Source: Streptomyces sp. CB00316 (lineage in GTDB: Bacteria > Actinomycetota > Actinomycetes > Streptomycetales > Streptomycetaceae). Taken from it: a DNA stretch of 64,000 bases. The position numbers and the translations under genes were made by a program. This document shows, in pieces, positions 25,102-32,864 of the stretch (position 1 is its first letter; each line of letters begins with the position of its first letter). Below the pieces are notes generated by a model. The model was not told the DNA's origin, did no database searches, and saw nothing but the letters and a program-made list of their open reading frames with translations. The stretch covers positions 62,001-126,000 of the forward strand of contig NZ_LIXI01000002.1 of assembly GCF_001905595.1 (NCBI RefSeq), in the 5' to 3' direction.

Positions 25102-26481
25102 TCAGATGCGCTGCCAGAGGGCCGGGACGGCCGCCGGGGTCCAGCCGGCCTGGGCCGTGTGTCCCTGGAGGCAGCGGTAGGTCGCTCCGCCGTACGTCAC
25201 GGTGGCGCCGACGGCGTAGGTCGTGCCCGCTGCCCAGGTGCCGCCCGGCTGGTCGGTGGGCGGCGGGGTGGTGGGCGGGGTGGTCGGGTTGCCGCCGCCG
25301 CTGGTGACGAGCGTCAGCCCGTACGCCTGCAGGGCCGGGAGGAGCGGCTGGAAGTACGTCGTACCGCCGGAGGAGCAGTTGCCGGAGCCGCCGGAGGTGA
25401 CGCCCTGCGCCTGGCTGCCGGAGATGTACGCGCCGCCGGAGTCGCCCGGTTCGGCGCAGACGCTGGTGCGGGTCACACCGGAGATGGTGCCCTCCGGGTA
25501 GGTGACGCTGGTGTTGAGCTGCTGGATCGTGCCGCAGTGCCAGCCGGTGGTGGAACCGGACCGGCAGACCGAGGCGCCGACGACGGACGGGGTGGAGCCG
25601 GCGACGGTCACATCGCCGCGCCCGTAGCCGTTGACCAGGGGCTTCGGCACCCAGTTGGCGTTGGTGGCGACCCAGGCGTAGTCACGACCGGGGAAGGTCG
25701 AGCCCTGGAAGGTGCCCTGGGCCTGCTGGTTGACGCCGTTGGTGGCGGTGCCGGTCCGGCCGCAGTGGCCGGCGGTGACGAAGCCGTTCTGGGTGCCGCC
25801 GCGCGTCACGGAGAAGCCGACGGAACAACGGCCGCCGCCGCCCATGTAGTACGCGTCGCCGCCGCGGATGTCCGCGAGGGGGCGGGGCTGCTCCGTGGAG
25901 CGGGCGACGGTGACCAGTTGGTCGCTGACCCCGGCGGCCTTGACGAACGCCTGGCCGGCCGAGGTGCTCGCGGCGTTCACGACGACCCGGTTGGCCTCGA
26001 CGTCGACGTACCAGACGGGCACGTTCTTCGGGGCCTTGCTCAGCGCCGCCTTGTCGAGGGCGTCCTTGACCGCTTCGAGGCGGTCCAGGCTGTGGCCGAC
26101 GACCTCGGCCCTGGCGCCCGCCTTCGTGATGAGGGCGGCCTCGGAGGCGTCGGTCGTGGAGACGGTGAGGTCCGCCTTGTCCCCGCTGACCCGGGCCCCG
26201 GCGAAGCTGGTGCCGAGGGACTTCTCCAGACCGGCGGCGATGGCGGCGGCACGGTACTCGCCCGCTATCCGGGACGTGGCGGCGTCCGCGTCGAGCCCGA
26301 GGTCGCGTTCCATGGCGGCCAGCAGGCCGGGCGAGAGGCTGTCGGCGGAGACGGCCGGGGCGGTGGTTCCCGACGGGCCGGCGGACGCCACTCCGGCCAG
26401 TCCCGCGATTGCGAGCGCGCCCACGGCCACCGTGGCGGTTGCGGTGGCGAGCACGCGTCTGCGGAGCTTGGTGTTCTCCAC
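25102..26481 (-). CDS. Streptogrisin C-like secreted serine protease with carbohydrate-binding module
   Basis: Preproenzyme of 459 aa: Sec signal (1-34), an autoinhibitory propeptide of the alpha-lytic/streptogrisin type (about 40-200), a chymotrypsin-fold protease (about 205-390) with triad His239 (VTAGHCG), Asp267 (GRDYAWV) and Ser348 (PGDSGG), a Pro/Thr linker (about 397-412) and a type 5/12 carbohydrate-binding module (GTWAAGTTYAVGATVTYGG). Paired cysteines are as in the family. It probably digests protein embedded in chitinous material. It shares its C-terminal module with the dioxygenase encoded next to it in the same direction; the two are separated by a terminator. Confidence 0.95.
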   Translation of the reverse strand: MENTKLRRRVLATATATVAVGALAIAGLAGVASAGPSGTTAPAVSADSLSPGLLAAMERDLGLDADAATSRIAGEYRAAAIAAGLEKSLGTSFAGARVSGDKADLTVSTTDASEAALITKAGARAEVVGHSLDRLEAVKDALDKAALSKAPKNVPVWYVDVEANRVVVNAASTSAGQAFVKAAGVSDQLVTVARSTEQPRPLADIRGGDAYYMGGGGRCSVGFSVTRGGTQNGFVTAGHCGRTGTATNGVNQQAQGTFQGSTFPGRDYAWVATNANWVPKPLVNGYGRGDVTVAGSTPSVVGASVCRSGSTTGWHCGTIQQLNTSVTYPEGTISGVTRTSVCAEPGDSGGAYISGSQAQGVTSGGSGNCSSGGTTYFQPLLPALQAYGLTLVTSGGGNPTTPPTTPPPTDQPGGTWAAGTTYAVGATVTYGGATYRCLQGHTAQAGWTPAAVPALWQRI

Positions 26482-26721
26482 GTAACTCTCCTTGTTTCAG
26501 GGGGGTGTCCCGGCCCGGTGGGGGGTTGGTCCGGACCAAGGAATTGCCGACACCGTAGCCGCGCGCGGACCGGGCACAGGAGATCCCGTTCACCCCCTCC
26601 TCCCGCGTTATGGGGACCTCCCGCGCCAGGGTGGCTTTGGCGGCACCGCCTCCCCGCGGGGAGCCGCCCGAAGCCGCCCGGCGTCTCCCCTTCGCCGGTA
26701 CGCCCGGGTAGGTTCGGCCCC

Positions 26722-27411
26722 ATGCACACAGGGCAACTTCTGGGCTCGGGACGCACCGCCGACGTGTACGAACTCGACGGCTCCTGGGTCCTTCGCCGCT
26801 ACCGCGACCGCTCCGACACCACGGAGGAACTGGCCGTGATGTCGTACGTCCGCGCCTTCGGGTACCCGGTGCCGCGCATCGGCCCGCCCGCCGACGGGGC
26901 CCGCCCCACGGATCTGGTGCTCCAGCGGCTGACCGGCCCGACGATGTCCGAGGCCCTGCTGGCGGGGGCCCTGGGCGCCGCCGAGGGGGGCGTGCTGCTG
27001 GCCCGGCTGCTGCGCGAACTGCATGCGATCCCGCCCCGCGTCTCGGCCGATCCGCAGGACTGCGTCCTCCACCTCGACCTGCACCCGGAGAACGTGATGC
27101 TCACGGACCGGGGTCCAGTGGTGATCGACTGGTCTACCGCCACGGAGGGTCCGCCCGCCCTCGACCGGGCGATGTCGGCGCTGACCCTGGCCCGGGTGGC
27201 GCTCGCCCCGGAGTTCCCGGCGCCCGAGGCCGGGGCCCGTACGCTGCTGACGGCGCTCCTCGCGGAGCTGGCCGGCGACGGCGGCACCGACGCCGCCGAC
27301 CTGGCCCGCGCCCGGGCCCGCCAGCGGGAGAACCTGTTCCTGACGGCACCCGAACGCGGCTGCCTGGACGCGGCGGTGAAGATGGTGCTGGGCTGCGCGC
27401 CCTCGTCGTAG
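26722..27411 (+). CDS. Aminoglycoside phosphotransferase-like protein
   Basis: Compact kinase-fold protein of 229 aa. The Brenner-type catalytic loop HLDLHPENVML (about residues 120-130) and VIDWSTAT (about 135-142), where the Asp binds magnesium, identify the APH/choline-kinase family. N-terminal LLGSGRTADVYELDGSWVLR is the glycine-rich ATP loop. Homologues of this size are widespread in actinobacteria with unknown small-molecule substrates; antibiotic resistance should not be assumed. ATG 26722 is the first codon of the conserved frame. A bidirectional promoter region of about 240 bp separates it from the protease gene. Confidence 0.85.
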   Translation: MHTGQLLGSGRTADVYELDGSWVLRRYRDRSDTTEELAVMSYVRAFGYPVPRIGPPADGARPTDLVLQRLTGPTMSEALLAGALGAAEGGVLLARLLRELHAIPPRVSADPQDCVLHLDLHPENVMLTDRGPVVIDWSTATEGPPALDRAMSALTLARVALAPEFPAPEAGARTLLTALLAELAGDGGTDAADLARARARQRENLFLTAPERGCLDAAVKMVLGCAPSS

Positions 27412-27571
27412 GGGGAATCACTCGCGCGTCCCCGCCAGGTTCCCGGCGGCGGCCCCCGCACCGATCACCGACCCGACGGTCACCCGCGGCCACGCCCCTC
27501 GACCGCGGCGAGCGGCAGCACCTGCGCGGCTGAGAAGCCCCCTCCCCGTGCGCACGCGCATCGGCGTGCGC

Positions 27572-27624
27572 TTGACAGGCATTCCCTCAGAACACCATGA
27601 TTCCATTAATTGACTAATGGAATC
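27572..27624 (+). promoter_or_regulatory. Promoter and 26-bp palindromic operator of the ABC/GntR operon
   Basis: A -35 TTGACA (27,572-27,577), 18-bp spacer and -10-like CATGAT (27,596-27,601) precede the ABC gene. A perfect inverted repeat, GATTCCATTA-ATTGAC-TAATGGAATC (27,599-27,624), overlaps the -10 and the expected transcription start. The AT-rich operator stands out in this GC-rich DNA and fits repression by the GntR protein encoded third in the operon. Confidence 0.75.
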
Positions 27625-27636
27625 GAGGCGAGGCGC

Positions 27637-28581
27637 GTGGCAGACACGAGCACTCCGAACGCAACCGCGGGCAGCTGGGCCCTTGAGGCCCGCGGACTGG
27701 GCAAGCGCTACTTCCGCGGCTGGGCGCTGCGCGACTGCTCCTTCCGCATTCCGGCCGGACGCATCTGCGGACTGGTCGGGCCCAACGGCGCCGGGAAGAG
27801 CACCCTGCTGGGACTGGCGACGCGTCAGGTGCAGCCGACCACGGGGGAGTTGCGGATCTTCGGCGTTCCCGTCGACGACCCCGCCGTGATGCCGCGATTC
27901 GCCTTCCTCGGCCAGGACAAGCCGCTGTTCAAGCGGTTCACCGTGGCCGACACCCTGCGGATGGGCGCCGAGCTCAACCCCGGCTGGGACGCGGCTGCGG
28001 CCGAGCGGATCGTGCGCTCCGGCAACGTGCCGACGCACGCCCGGATCGGCACGCTCTCCGGCGGCCAGCGCACCCGCGTCGCCTTCGCCCTCGCCTTCGG
28101 CAAGCGCCCCGACCTGCTGCTCCTCGACGAGCCGATGTCGGACCTCGACCCGCTGGCCCGCGACGAGATGAGCACGCTGCTGATGGCGGAGGCCGTCGAG
28201 CGCGGGACCACGGTGGTGATGTCCTCCCACATGCTGACCGAGCTGGAGGACATGTGCGACTACCTCCTGGTCGTCGCGGAGGGCCGGATCCGGATGGCCG
28301 GGGACGCCGACGCGCTCGTACCCGCCCACACCCTGGTGACGGGCGTGGCCCGGGAGGGCTCCCTGCCGACCGAGCTCGACCGGCACACCGTGGTCGAATC
28401 CCGCGTCCAGGGACGGCAGTTCCAGGCGATGATCCGGCCGAAGGGACCGCTGTCCGCCGACTGGGAGAGCGTCGAACCCTCCCTGGAGGAAGTCCTGCTC
28501 GCCCATCTCCGCTCACCGGACGCACCCTCGCTCTACACCCAGGGCGCCCGCGTCGACGCCGAAGGGACCCAGGCCGCATGA
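27637..28581 (+). CDS. ABC transporter ATP-binding protein
   Basis: Nucleotide-binding subunit of 314 aa. Walker A GPNGAGKST (about residues 48-56), signature LSGGQRTRVAFALA (about 143-156), Walker B LLLLDEP, and the D- and H-loops (SDLDPL, SSHMLTE) are all intact. A C-terminal about 80-residue extension is typical of ATPases partnering ABC-2 type permeases with GntR/YtrA regulators. GTG 27637 follows GAGGCGAGG. Its stop overlaps the permease start (ATGA), so the two are translationally coupled. Regulated by the palindromic operator just upstream, by inference. The substrate is unknown; cell-envelope stress systems have this gene order. Confidence 0.93.
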   Translation: MADTSTPNATAGSWALEARGLGKRYFRGWALRDCSFRIPAGRICGLVGPNGAGKSTLLGLATRQVQPTTGELRIFGVPVDDPAVMPRFAFLGQDKPLFKRFTVADTLRMGAELNPGWDAAAAERIVRSGNVPTHARIGTLSGGQRTRVAFALAFGKRPDLLLLDEPMSDLDPLARDEMSTLLMAEAVERGTTVVMSSHMLTELEDMCDYLLVVAEGRIRMAGDADALVPAHTLVTGVAREGSLPTELDRHTVVESRVQGRQFQAMIRPKGPLSADWESVEPSLEEVLLAHLRSPDAPSLYTQGARVDAEGTQAA

Positions 28582-29552
28582 GCACCCCCACCCTGACCGA
28601 GACCCCCGCCGGACTCCGGCCCCGGCGCCGCCTGCTGCGCGGCCTGCCCTGGCTCGTCGTACGCCAGCACCGCACCGCGCTGGCCTGTGTCCTCGGCCTC
28701 GCCGTGCTCGGCACGCTCTGGATCGTGTACCAGCGGCACGAGATGGTCCAGCTCCTCGAAGCGGGCGGCTGGCCGGAGAAGGACGTCCGGTACGCGGTCG
28801 ACGACAGCCGGAGTTACAGCTACGTCTCCTCCCTCCTCTCGGGCCTCCCGTTGATCCTCGCCGTCTTCATCGGCGCCCCGCTCATCGCGGGCGACCGGGA
28901 GAACGGCACCGCGCAGCTGGTCACCACCCAGTCCGTGACCCGCCGTCAGTGGCTGATCGCCAAGCTGGGCCTCGCCTACACCCTGGCCCTGGTCATCGGT
29001 CTGATGCTCTCGGCCGCGTTCACCTGGTGGTGGGAGCCGCACCGCTCCTTCTTCCTCAGCGAGTGGGTCGAGGGCCCGATCTTCGACAACACCGGACCGG
29101 TCCTGCCCGCGCTCCTCCTCTTCGTGACCGCCGCCGGTATCACGATCGGCGTCCTGGTGCGCCGCGTGCTGCCCGCCATGGTCGTCACGTTCCTCTTCAC
29201 CGCCGTCACCCAGTTCGTCTGGGACGAGGTCCGGGTCCGTCTCGGCTCCACCCAGATGTTCACGTACCCGAAGGGCACCGAGCTCCCGGCCCGCTTCGAC
29301 GAGGCGTACGAGGTGGACCGCTGGGTCGGCAACGCGCAGGGGGAGCTCTTCGGCTGGGGCACCTGCGCCGAGGCCACCGAGAAGGCGCAGAACGCGTGCG
29401 TCGAGGAGCACGGCATCATCAACGACGTCATCGAGTACCTCGACTACGACCAGATGGCGGCCATGCAGTGGACCGCGGCAGGCATCCTGCTCGCCGGGAC
29501 GGCATTCCTCACGGGGTTCGTCCTGTGGCGGGTCTCGCGCCGCCCGCTGTAG
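28578..29552 (+). CDS. ABC-2 type transporter permease
   Basis: Membrane partner of the preceding ATPase, 324 aa with about six transmembrane segments (the first about 33-52, the last about 295-316). The conserved APLIAGDRENGTAQLVTTQS after the second helix is typical of ABC-2 permeases. A large extracytoplasmic loop (about 205-285) carries two cysteines (TCAEATEKAQNACVEE) that could pair. The start ATG overlaps the stop of the ATPase gene. Substrate unknown. Confidence 0.88.
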   Translation: MSTPTLTETPAGLRPRRRLLRGLPWLVVRQHRTALACVLGLAVLGTLWIVYQRHEMVQLLEAGGWPEKDVRYAVDDSRSYSYVSSLLSGLPLILAVFIGAPLIAGDRENGTAQLVTTQSVTRRQWLIAKLGLAYTLALVIGLMLSAAFTWWWEPHRSFFLSEWVEGPIFDNTGPVLPALLLFVTAAGITIGVLVRRVLPAMVVTFLFTAVTQFVWDEVRVRLGSTQMFTYPKGTELPARFDEAYEVDRWVGNAQGELFGWGTCAEATEKAQNACVEEHGIINDVIEYLDYDQMAAMQWTAAGILLAGTAFLTGFVLWRVSRRPL

Positions 29553-29607
29553 GGGCCGTGCGCGTCCCCTACGTAAAGTGTCGGCAATCGAGCGGAAGGT
29601 GAAGTCC

Positions 29608-30003
29608 GTGGTCGTGTTCCGCATCGACCGGCGCAGCGGGGTGGCGACGTACCTCCAGATCGTGCGCCAGGTCGAACAGGCGCTGCGCATGGGAGCACTG
29701 GAGGAGGGCGACCGGCTGCCCACCGCGGCCCAGGTCGCCGCCACGACCAAGGTCAACCCGAACACCACGCTCAAGGCCTACCGCGAGCTGGAGCGCGCGG
29801 GTCTGGCCGAGGTGCGCCAGGGAGCGGGCACGTTCATCACCCGTTCCCTCGCCCAGCCCCAGTCCGGCCCCGGCTCGCCGCTCCGCGCGGCCCTGGCCGA
29901 GTGGATGGACCAGGCCCGGGCGGAGGGGCTGACGGGCCAGGACGTCACAGCCCTGTTCCGCGCGGCGTTCGAGACCGCGTACCCGGGCGAGGCGCAGGGC
30001 TGA
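29608..30003 (+). CDS. GntR family (YtrA-type) transcriptional regulator
   Basis: Short GntR regulator of 131 aa: winged helix at about residues 10-75 (YLQIVRQVEQALRMGALEEG, then TKVNPNTTLKAYRELERAGL) and only a short C-terminal helical tail, the pattern of the YtrA subfamily that controls ABC transporters. GTG 29608 has GGAAGGTGAAG upstream. It is the last gene of the ABC operon and most likely represses it through the 26-bp palindrome over the operon promoter. Confidence 0.92.
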   Translation: MVVFRIDRRSGVATYLQIVRQVEQALRMGALEEGDRLPTAAQVAATTKVNPNTTLKAYRELERAGLAEVRQGAGTFITRSLAQPQSGPGSPLRAALAEWMDQARAEGLTGQDVTALFRAAFETAYPGEAQG

Positions 30004-30037
30004 GGCGCCCGGGCCCCGCGGCCCTCTCCGGGCGGTG

Positions 30038-32107
30038 TCAGGCCCGGTTGTAGCGGTAGCCGCTGCCGTGGGCGGGGCCGACGTCGTGCAGGATGCCGGA
30101 CCCGTCGACGGCGAAGAACGAGGGGTCGGTGTCCCGGCACATCCCGGTGGAACGTGCCTTGTCCACCGTGGCGGTACCCACGTTGATCCGGTTCCCACCG
30201 TTCGTCACGGACGAGAGCGCCGCCGCGTACTCGCAGTGCCCCGAACCCTGTACGTCCGCGACGAGCGTCACCGCGACCTGTCCCGGGGACACGCGCCGGA
30301 TGACCACGGTGTGGGGCTGGAGGACGTCGTACTGCGACGCGATCGACCAGGTCCCGACGAAGTGCTGCGGCACCCGGTTGTCCGGGGCCGGGGGGTCGGG
30401 GTCCGGGGCGGGCGGCTCCGGCGCGGTTCCGGAGCCGGAGCCGGAGCTGGAGCTGGATCCGGAGCTGGACCCCGGACCGGACGCGCCGTTGTCGGACGAG
30501 CCGGAGCCGGGCTGGGTACCGCCGCCGCTGGCGCTGGACGAGGAGGACCCTGAGCCGACCGAGCCGCCTGATCCGGAGCCACTGCCCCCGGGGACGGCGG
30601 TTCCGCCGGAGCCGGAGGCCTCACCCGCGCCTGCGTCGCCGCCCTTGCCCTTCTCCTGCTCTTGGCCCTTGCCGTCCTTGCCCTTGTCCTTCGCCTTCTC
30701 CTCGTTCCCGCCCTCGCCCGTGGGGCCTGCGGAGGCCGGGGCGGAGGGGCCGTCGCCGGTTCCGGAGGGCGCGGCCGCGTCGCTGTCTCGGGCGTCCGTG
30801 CGGGCGCCGAAGCCGTGCTGGAGAAAGGCGACGGTGGAGCCGGTGGCCAGCACGGCGAGGACCGCGGCCGCCACGACCCAGGTACGCCGACGACGGCGCG
30901 GGGCCCTTCCGCCGGGCTCCTCCGCCGAGACGACCAGGGCGGGCGGGGGCGCGGCTCCCGGAGCGGGGGTCGGTTCCGGTGCGGGAGCGGGGTCAGGTGC
31001 GGGAGCGGGCGCCTCCTCCTGTGCCGGTGCCGCTTCCGGTGCCGGTGCCGCCTCCGGTGCCGCTTCAGCCTCCGTCACGGGTACGCGTACGGGCCCCGGT
31101 TCAGCCCCCGGTACGGGCACAGCCTCAGCCACCTTCGGCACATCCGCGTCCAGCAGCACCGCCGCCTGCCGGGCCAGCCGGGCCAGGAGCCGCGGCGGCA
31201 GCCACGCCCCGCCGCGCAGGGCGGCGCCCGGGCCCTCAGACGAACCGGCACCCGCCAACAGCGCTTCCACGCCCGGTCTTTCGGCGGGCTTCTTGGTCAG
31301 GCAGCGCGCGATCAGCTCGTGCAAAGCGGCGTCCCCCACCTGGCTGAGGTCCGGCGCGGACTCGACGATGCGGTACATCACGGCGTGCTGGTTGCTCGCC
31401 CCGTTCCCGAACGGCAGCTGCCCCGTGGCCGCGTACATCAGGACGCAGCCGAGCGCGAAGACGTCCGCCCCCGTACCGGTCTCCTCGCCGAGGATCTGCT
31501 CGGGCGCCATGAAACCGGGCGAGCCGATGACCATGCCGGTGCTCGTCAGCAGCGACTCGGCCGAGACCTGGAGCGCGCGGGCGATGCCGAAGTCGATGAC
31601 GCGGGGGCCGTCGACGGTGAGCAGGACGTTGGACGGCTTCAGGTCCCGGTGCACGATTCCGGCGGCGTGGATGCCGCGCAGCGCCCGCAACAGCCCCTCG
31701 GCCAGGGCGTGTACGGATTCGGCGGGGAGCGGGCCGTGTTCCCGTACGGCCTGTTCGAGGGAGGGTCCCGGCACATAGCCGGTGGCCACCCACGGATGGT
31801 CGGCATCGGCGTCGGCGTCCAGCACCGGGGCGGTGTAGCGGCCGCCGACGCGGCGGGCGGCATCGATCTCGCGGCGGAAGCGGGCCCGGAACTCCCGGTT
31901 GGAGATATGTTCCTCGTGGACGACCTTCACCGCGACCGTACGGCCCCCCGCCGAACGGGCCAGATAGACCCGGCCCATGCCGCCCGCCCCCAGCCGGCCG
32001 AGCAGCGGATAGGGCCCGATCCGTTCCGGATCACCGGCCACGAGGGGGCGTATGCCCTCCATGGCGGTGTAGCGCTCGCCGTCGTGCTGTTCCCTGCCGC
32101 CGCTCAT
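30038..32107 (-). CDS. Membrane-anchored serine/threonine protein kinase
   Basis: Hanks-type kinase of 689 aa. The cytoplasmic kinase domain spans about residues 33-285: glycine loop GRLGAGGMGRVYLA, Lys61 (VAVKVV), HRDLKPSN at 153-160, DFG at 172-174, APEQ at 201-204. An Ala/Pro/Glu-rich juxtamembrane linker (about 330-400) leads to one transmembrane helix (409-429) and a long Gly/Ser-rich extracellular stalk. The C-terminal domain (about 590-689; HFVGTWSIASQYDVLQPHTV) contains two cysteines and probably senses a ligand or wall structure. No PASTA repeats are present. The start at 32107 is tentative; ATG 32062 is possible. Confidence 0.93.
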   Translation of the reverse strand: MSGGREQHDGERYTAMEGIRPLVAGDPERIGPYPLLGRLGAGGMGRVYLARSAGGRTVAVKVVHEEHISNREFRARFRREIDAARRVGGRYTAPVLDADADADHPWVATGYVPGPSLEQAVREHGPLPAESVHALAEGLLRALRGIHAAGIVHRDLKPSNVLLTVDGPRVIDFGIARALQVSAESLLTSTGMVIGSPGFMAPEQILGEETGTGADVFALGCVLMYAATGQLPFGNGASNQHAVMYRIVESAPDLSQVGDAALHELIARCLTKKPAERPGVEALLAGAGSSEGPGAALRGGAWLPPRLLARLARQAAVLLDADVPKVAEAVPVPGAEPGPVRVPVTEAEAAPEAAPAPEAAPAQEEAPAPAPDPAPAPEPTPAPGAAPPPALVVSAEEPGGRAPRRRRRTWVVAAAVLAVLATGSTVAFLQHGFGARTDARDSDAAAPSGTGDGPSAPASAGPTGEGGNEEKAKDKGKDGKGQEQEKGKGGDAGAGEASGSGGTAVPGGSGSGSGGSVGSGSSSSSASGGGTQPGSGSSDNGASGPGSSSGSSSSSGSGSGTAPEPPAPDPDPPAPDNRVPQHFVGTWSIASQYDVLQPHTVVIRRVSPGQVAVTLVADVQGSGHCEYAAALSSVTNGGNRINVGTATVDKARSTGMCRDTDPSFFAVDGSGILHDVGPAHGSGYRYNRA

Positions 32108-32214
32108 GCTGACCCGATCCCCCGATGGCCCGTACCCCTGCGGTCGCCCGCGCTCGGCTCAGGATAGAAGCCCTGTCTGCAAGGCAGAGTGGCCGGGGCC
32201 GTCGGCGGCACGGC

Positions 32215-32829
32215 TCAACTGGCGCTCTGAGGGCCCGCGTTCCAGGCGCAGCCCACCGGGACCGGCTCCCCGCCGCGCGGGGCGCACCAGCTCACCCGTC
32301 CCCAGTCACCAGCCTGTTGGCCGAGGTTCACCGACACGTTCCACGGGCGGCCGGAGAGCCCCCGTCCGACCGCCTTCACACACGCCTCCTGGACCCTGAA
32401 GATCCAGGCGAACTCGCTTCTGCGCCGGGCCTCGGGCAGGTACGGCCGACCGCTCGGGTGAGCGGCGACCGGCCCAACCCTCAGGTCCTTGCCGATCTCC
32501 CGCAGCAGGGCGCGCAGCAGCGTCCGCGAAGCGGCGTACTCCTCCGCACGCCACGGCGGCAACCGCGATGCCGCCGCCCGGTCCCTCACGGCGACGGGCA
32601 GCGCGTCCAGCACCTCCTCACTCCGGCCGACCACGTAGTGCACGCCTTCAGCAGCCGTACGCCATCGAAGTGGTACGGGTCCGACGGGTCCGACGGTGTT
32701 CAGAGCCGGTCCGGCGGTGTTCAGAGCCGGTCCGGCACCCGGCGCGGTTCCCGGATCGGGCGGGCCATCAGGAGCGCGGAAGCGGTGAGGAGCCGGAGAC
32801 CGAACGCACCTTGCCCGCCTGCCGGACAC
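32215..32829 (-). pseudogene. 4'-phosphopantetheinyl transferase with internal deletion
   Basis: The N-terminal part (RDRAAASRLPPWRAEEYAAS, RTLLRALLREIGKDL, SGRPYLP) and C-terminal part (FAWIFRVQEACVKAVGRGLS, GRPWNVSV) belong to a Sfp-type enzyme that activates carrier proteins by adding phosphopantetheine. The centre is missing: the sequence runs from PYLPEARRR straight to SEFAWIF, skipping the SVSHS segment and the magnesium-binding GVDxE motif, about 60-70 residues. The reading frame stays open across the deletion, but a functional enzyme is not expected. The extreme N-terminus includes a 21-bp tandem duplication (PALNTAGPALNTVGP). True start uncertain. Confidence 0.78.
32695..32736. repeat. 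21-bp perfect tandem duplication
   Basis: Two adjacent identical 21-bp copies (each beginning GGTGTTCAGAGCCGG) at 32,695-32,715 and 32,716-32,736, near the 5' end of the decayed phosphopantetheinyl transferase gene. Confidence 0.9.
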
Positions 32830-32864
32830 ACCGCCCCCGCCCCGCGCCCCTCAGCCCTCGCCCC

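Noticed and set aside
26722..27411. Aminoglycoside resistance gene
   Set aside because: The fold is APH-like but similar small kinases are common in non-resistant actinobacteria; no specific resistance signature is visible.
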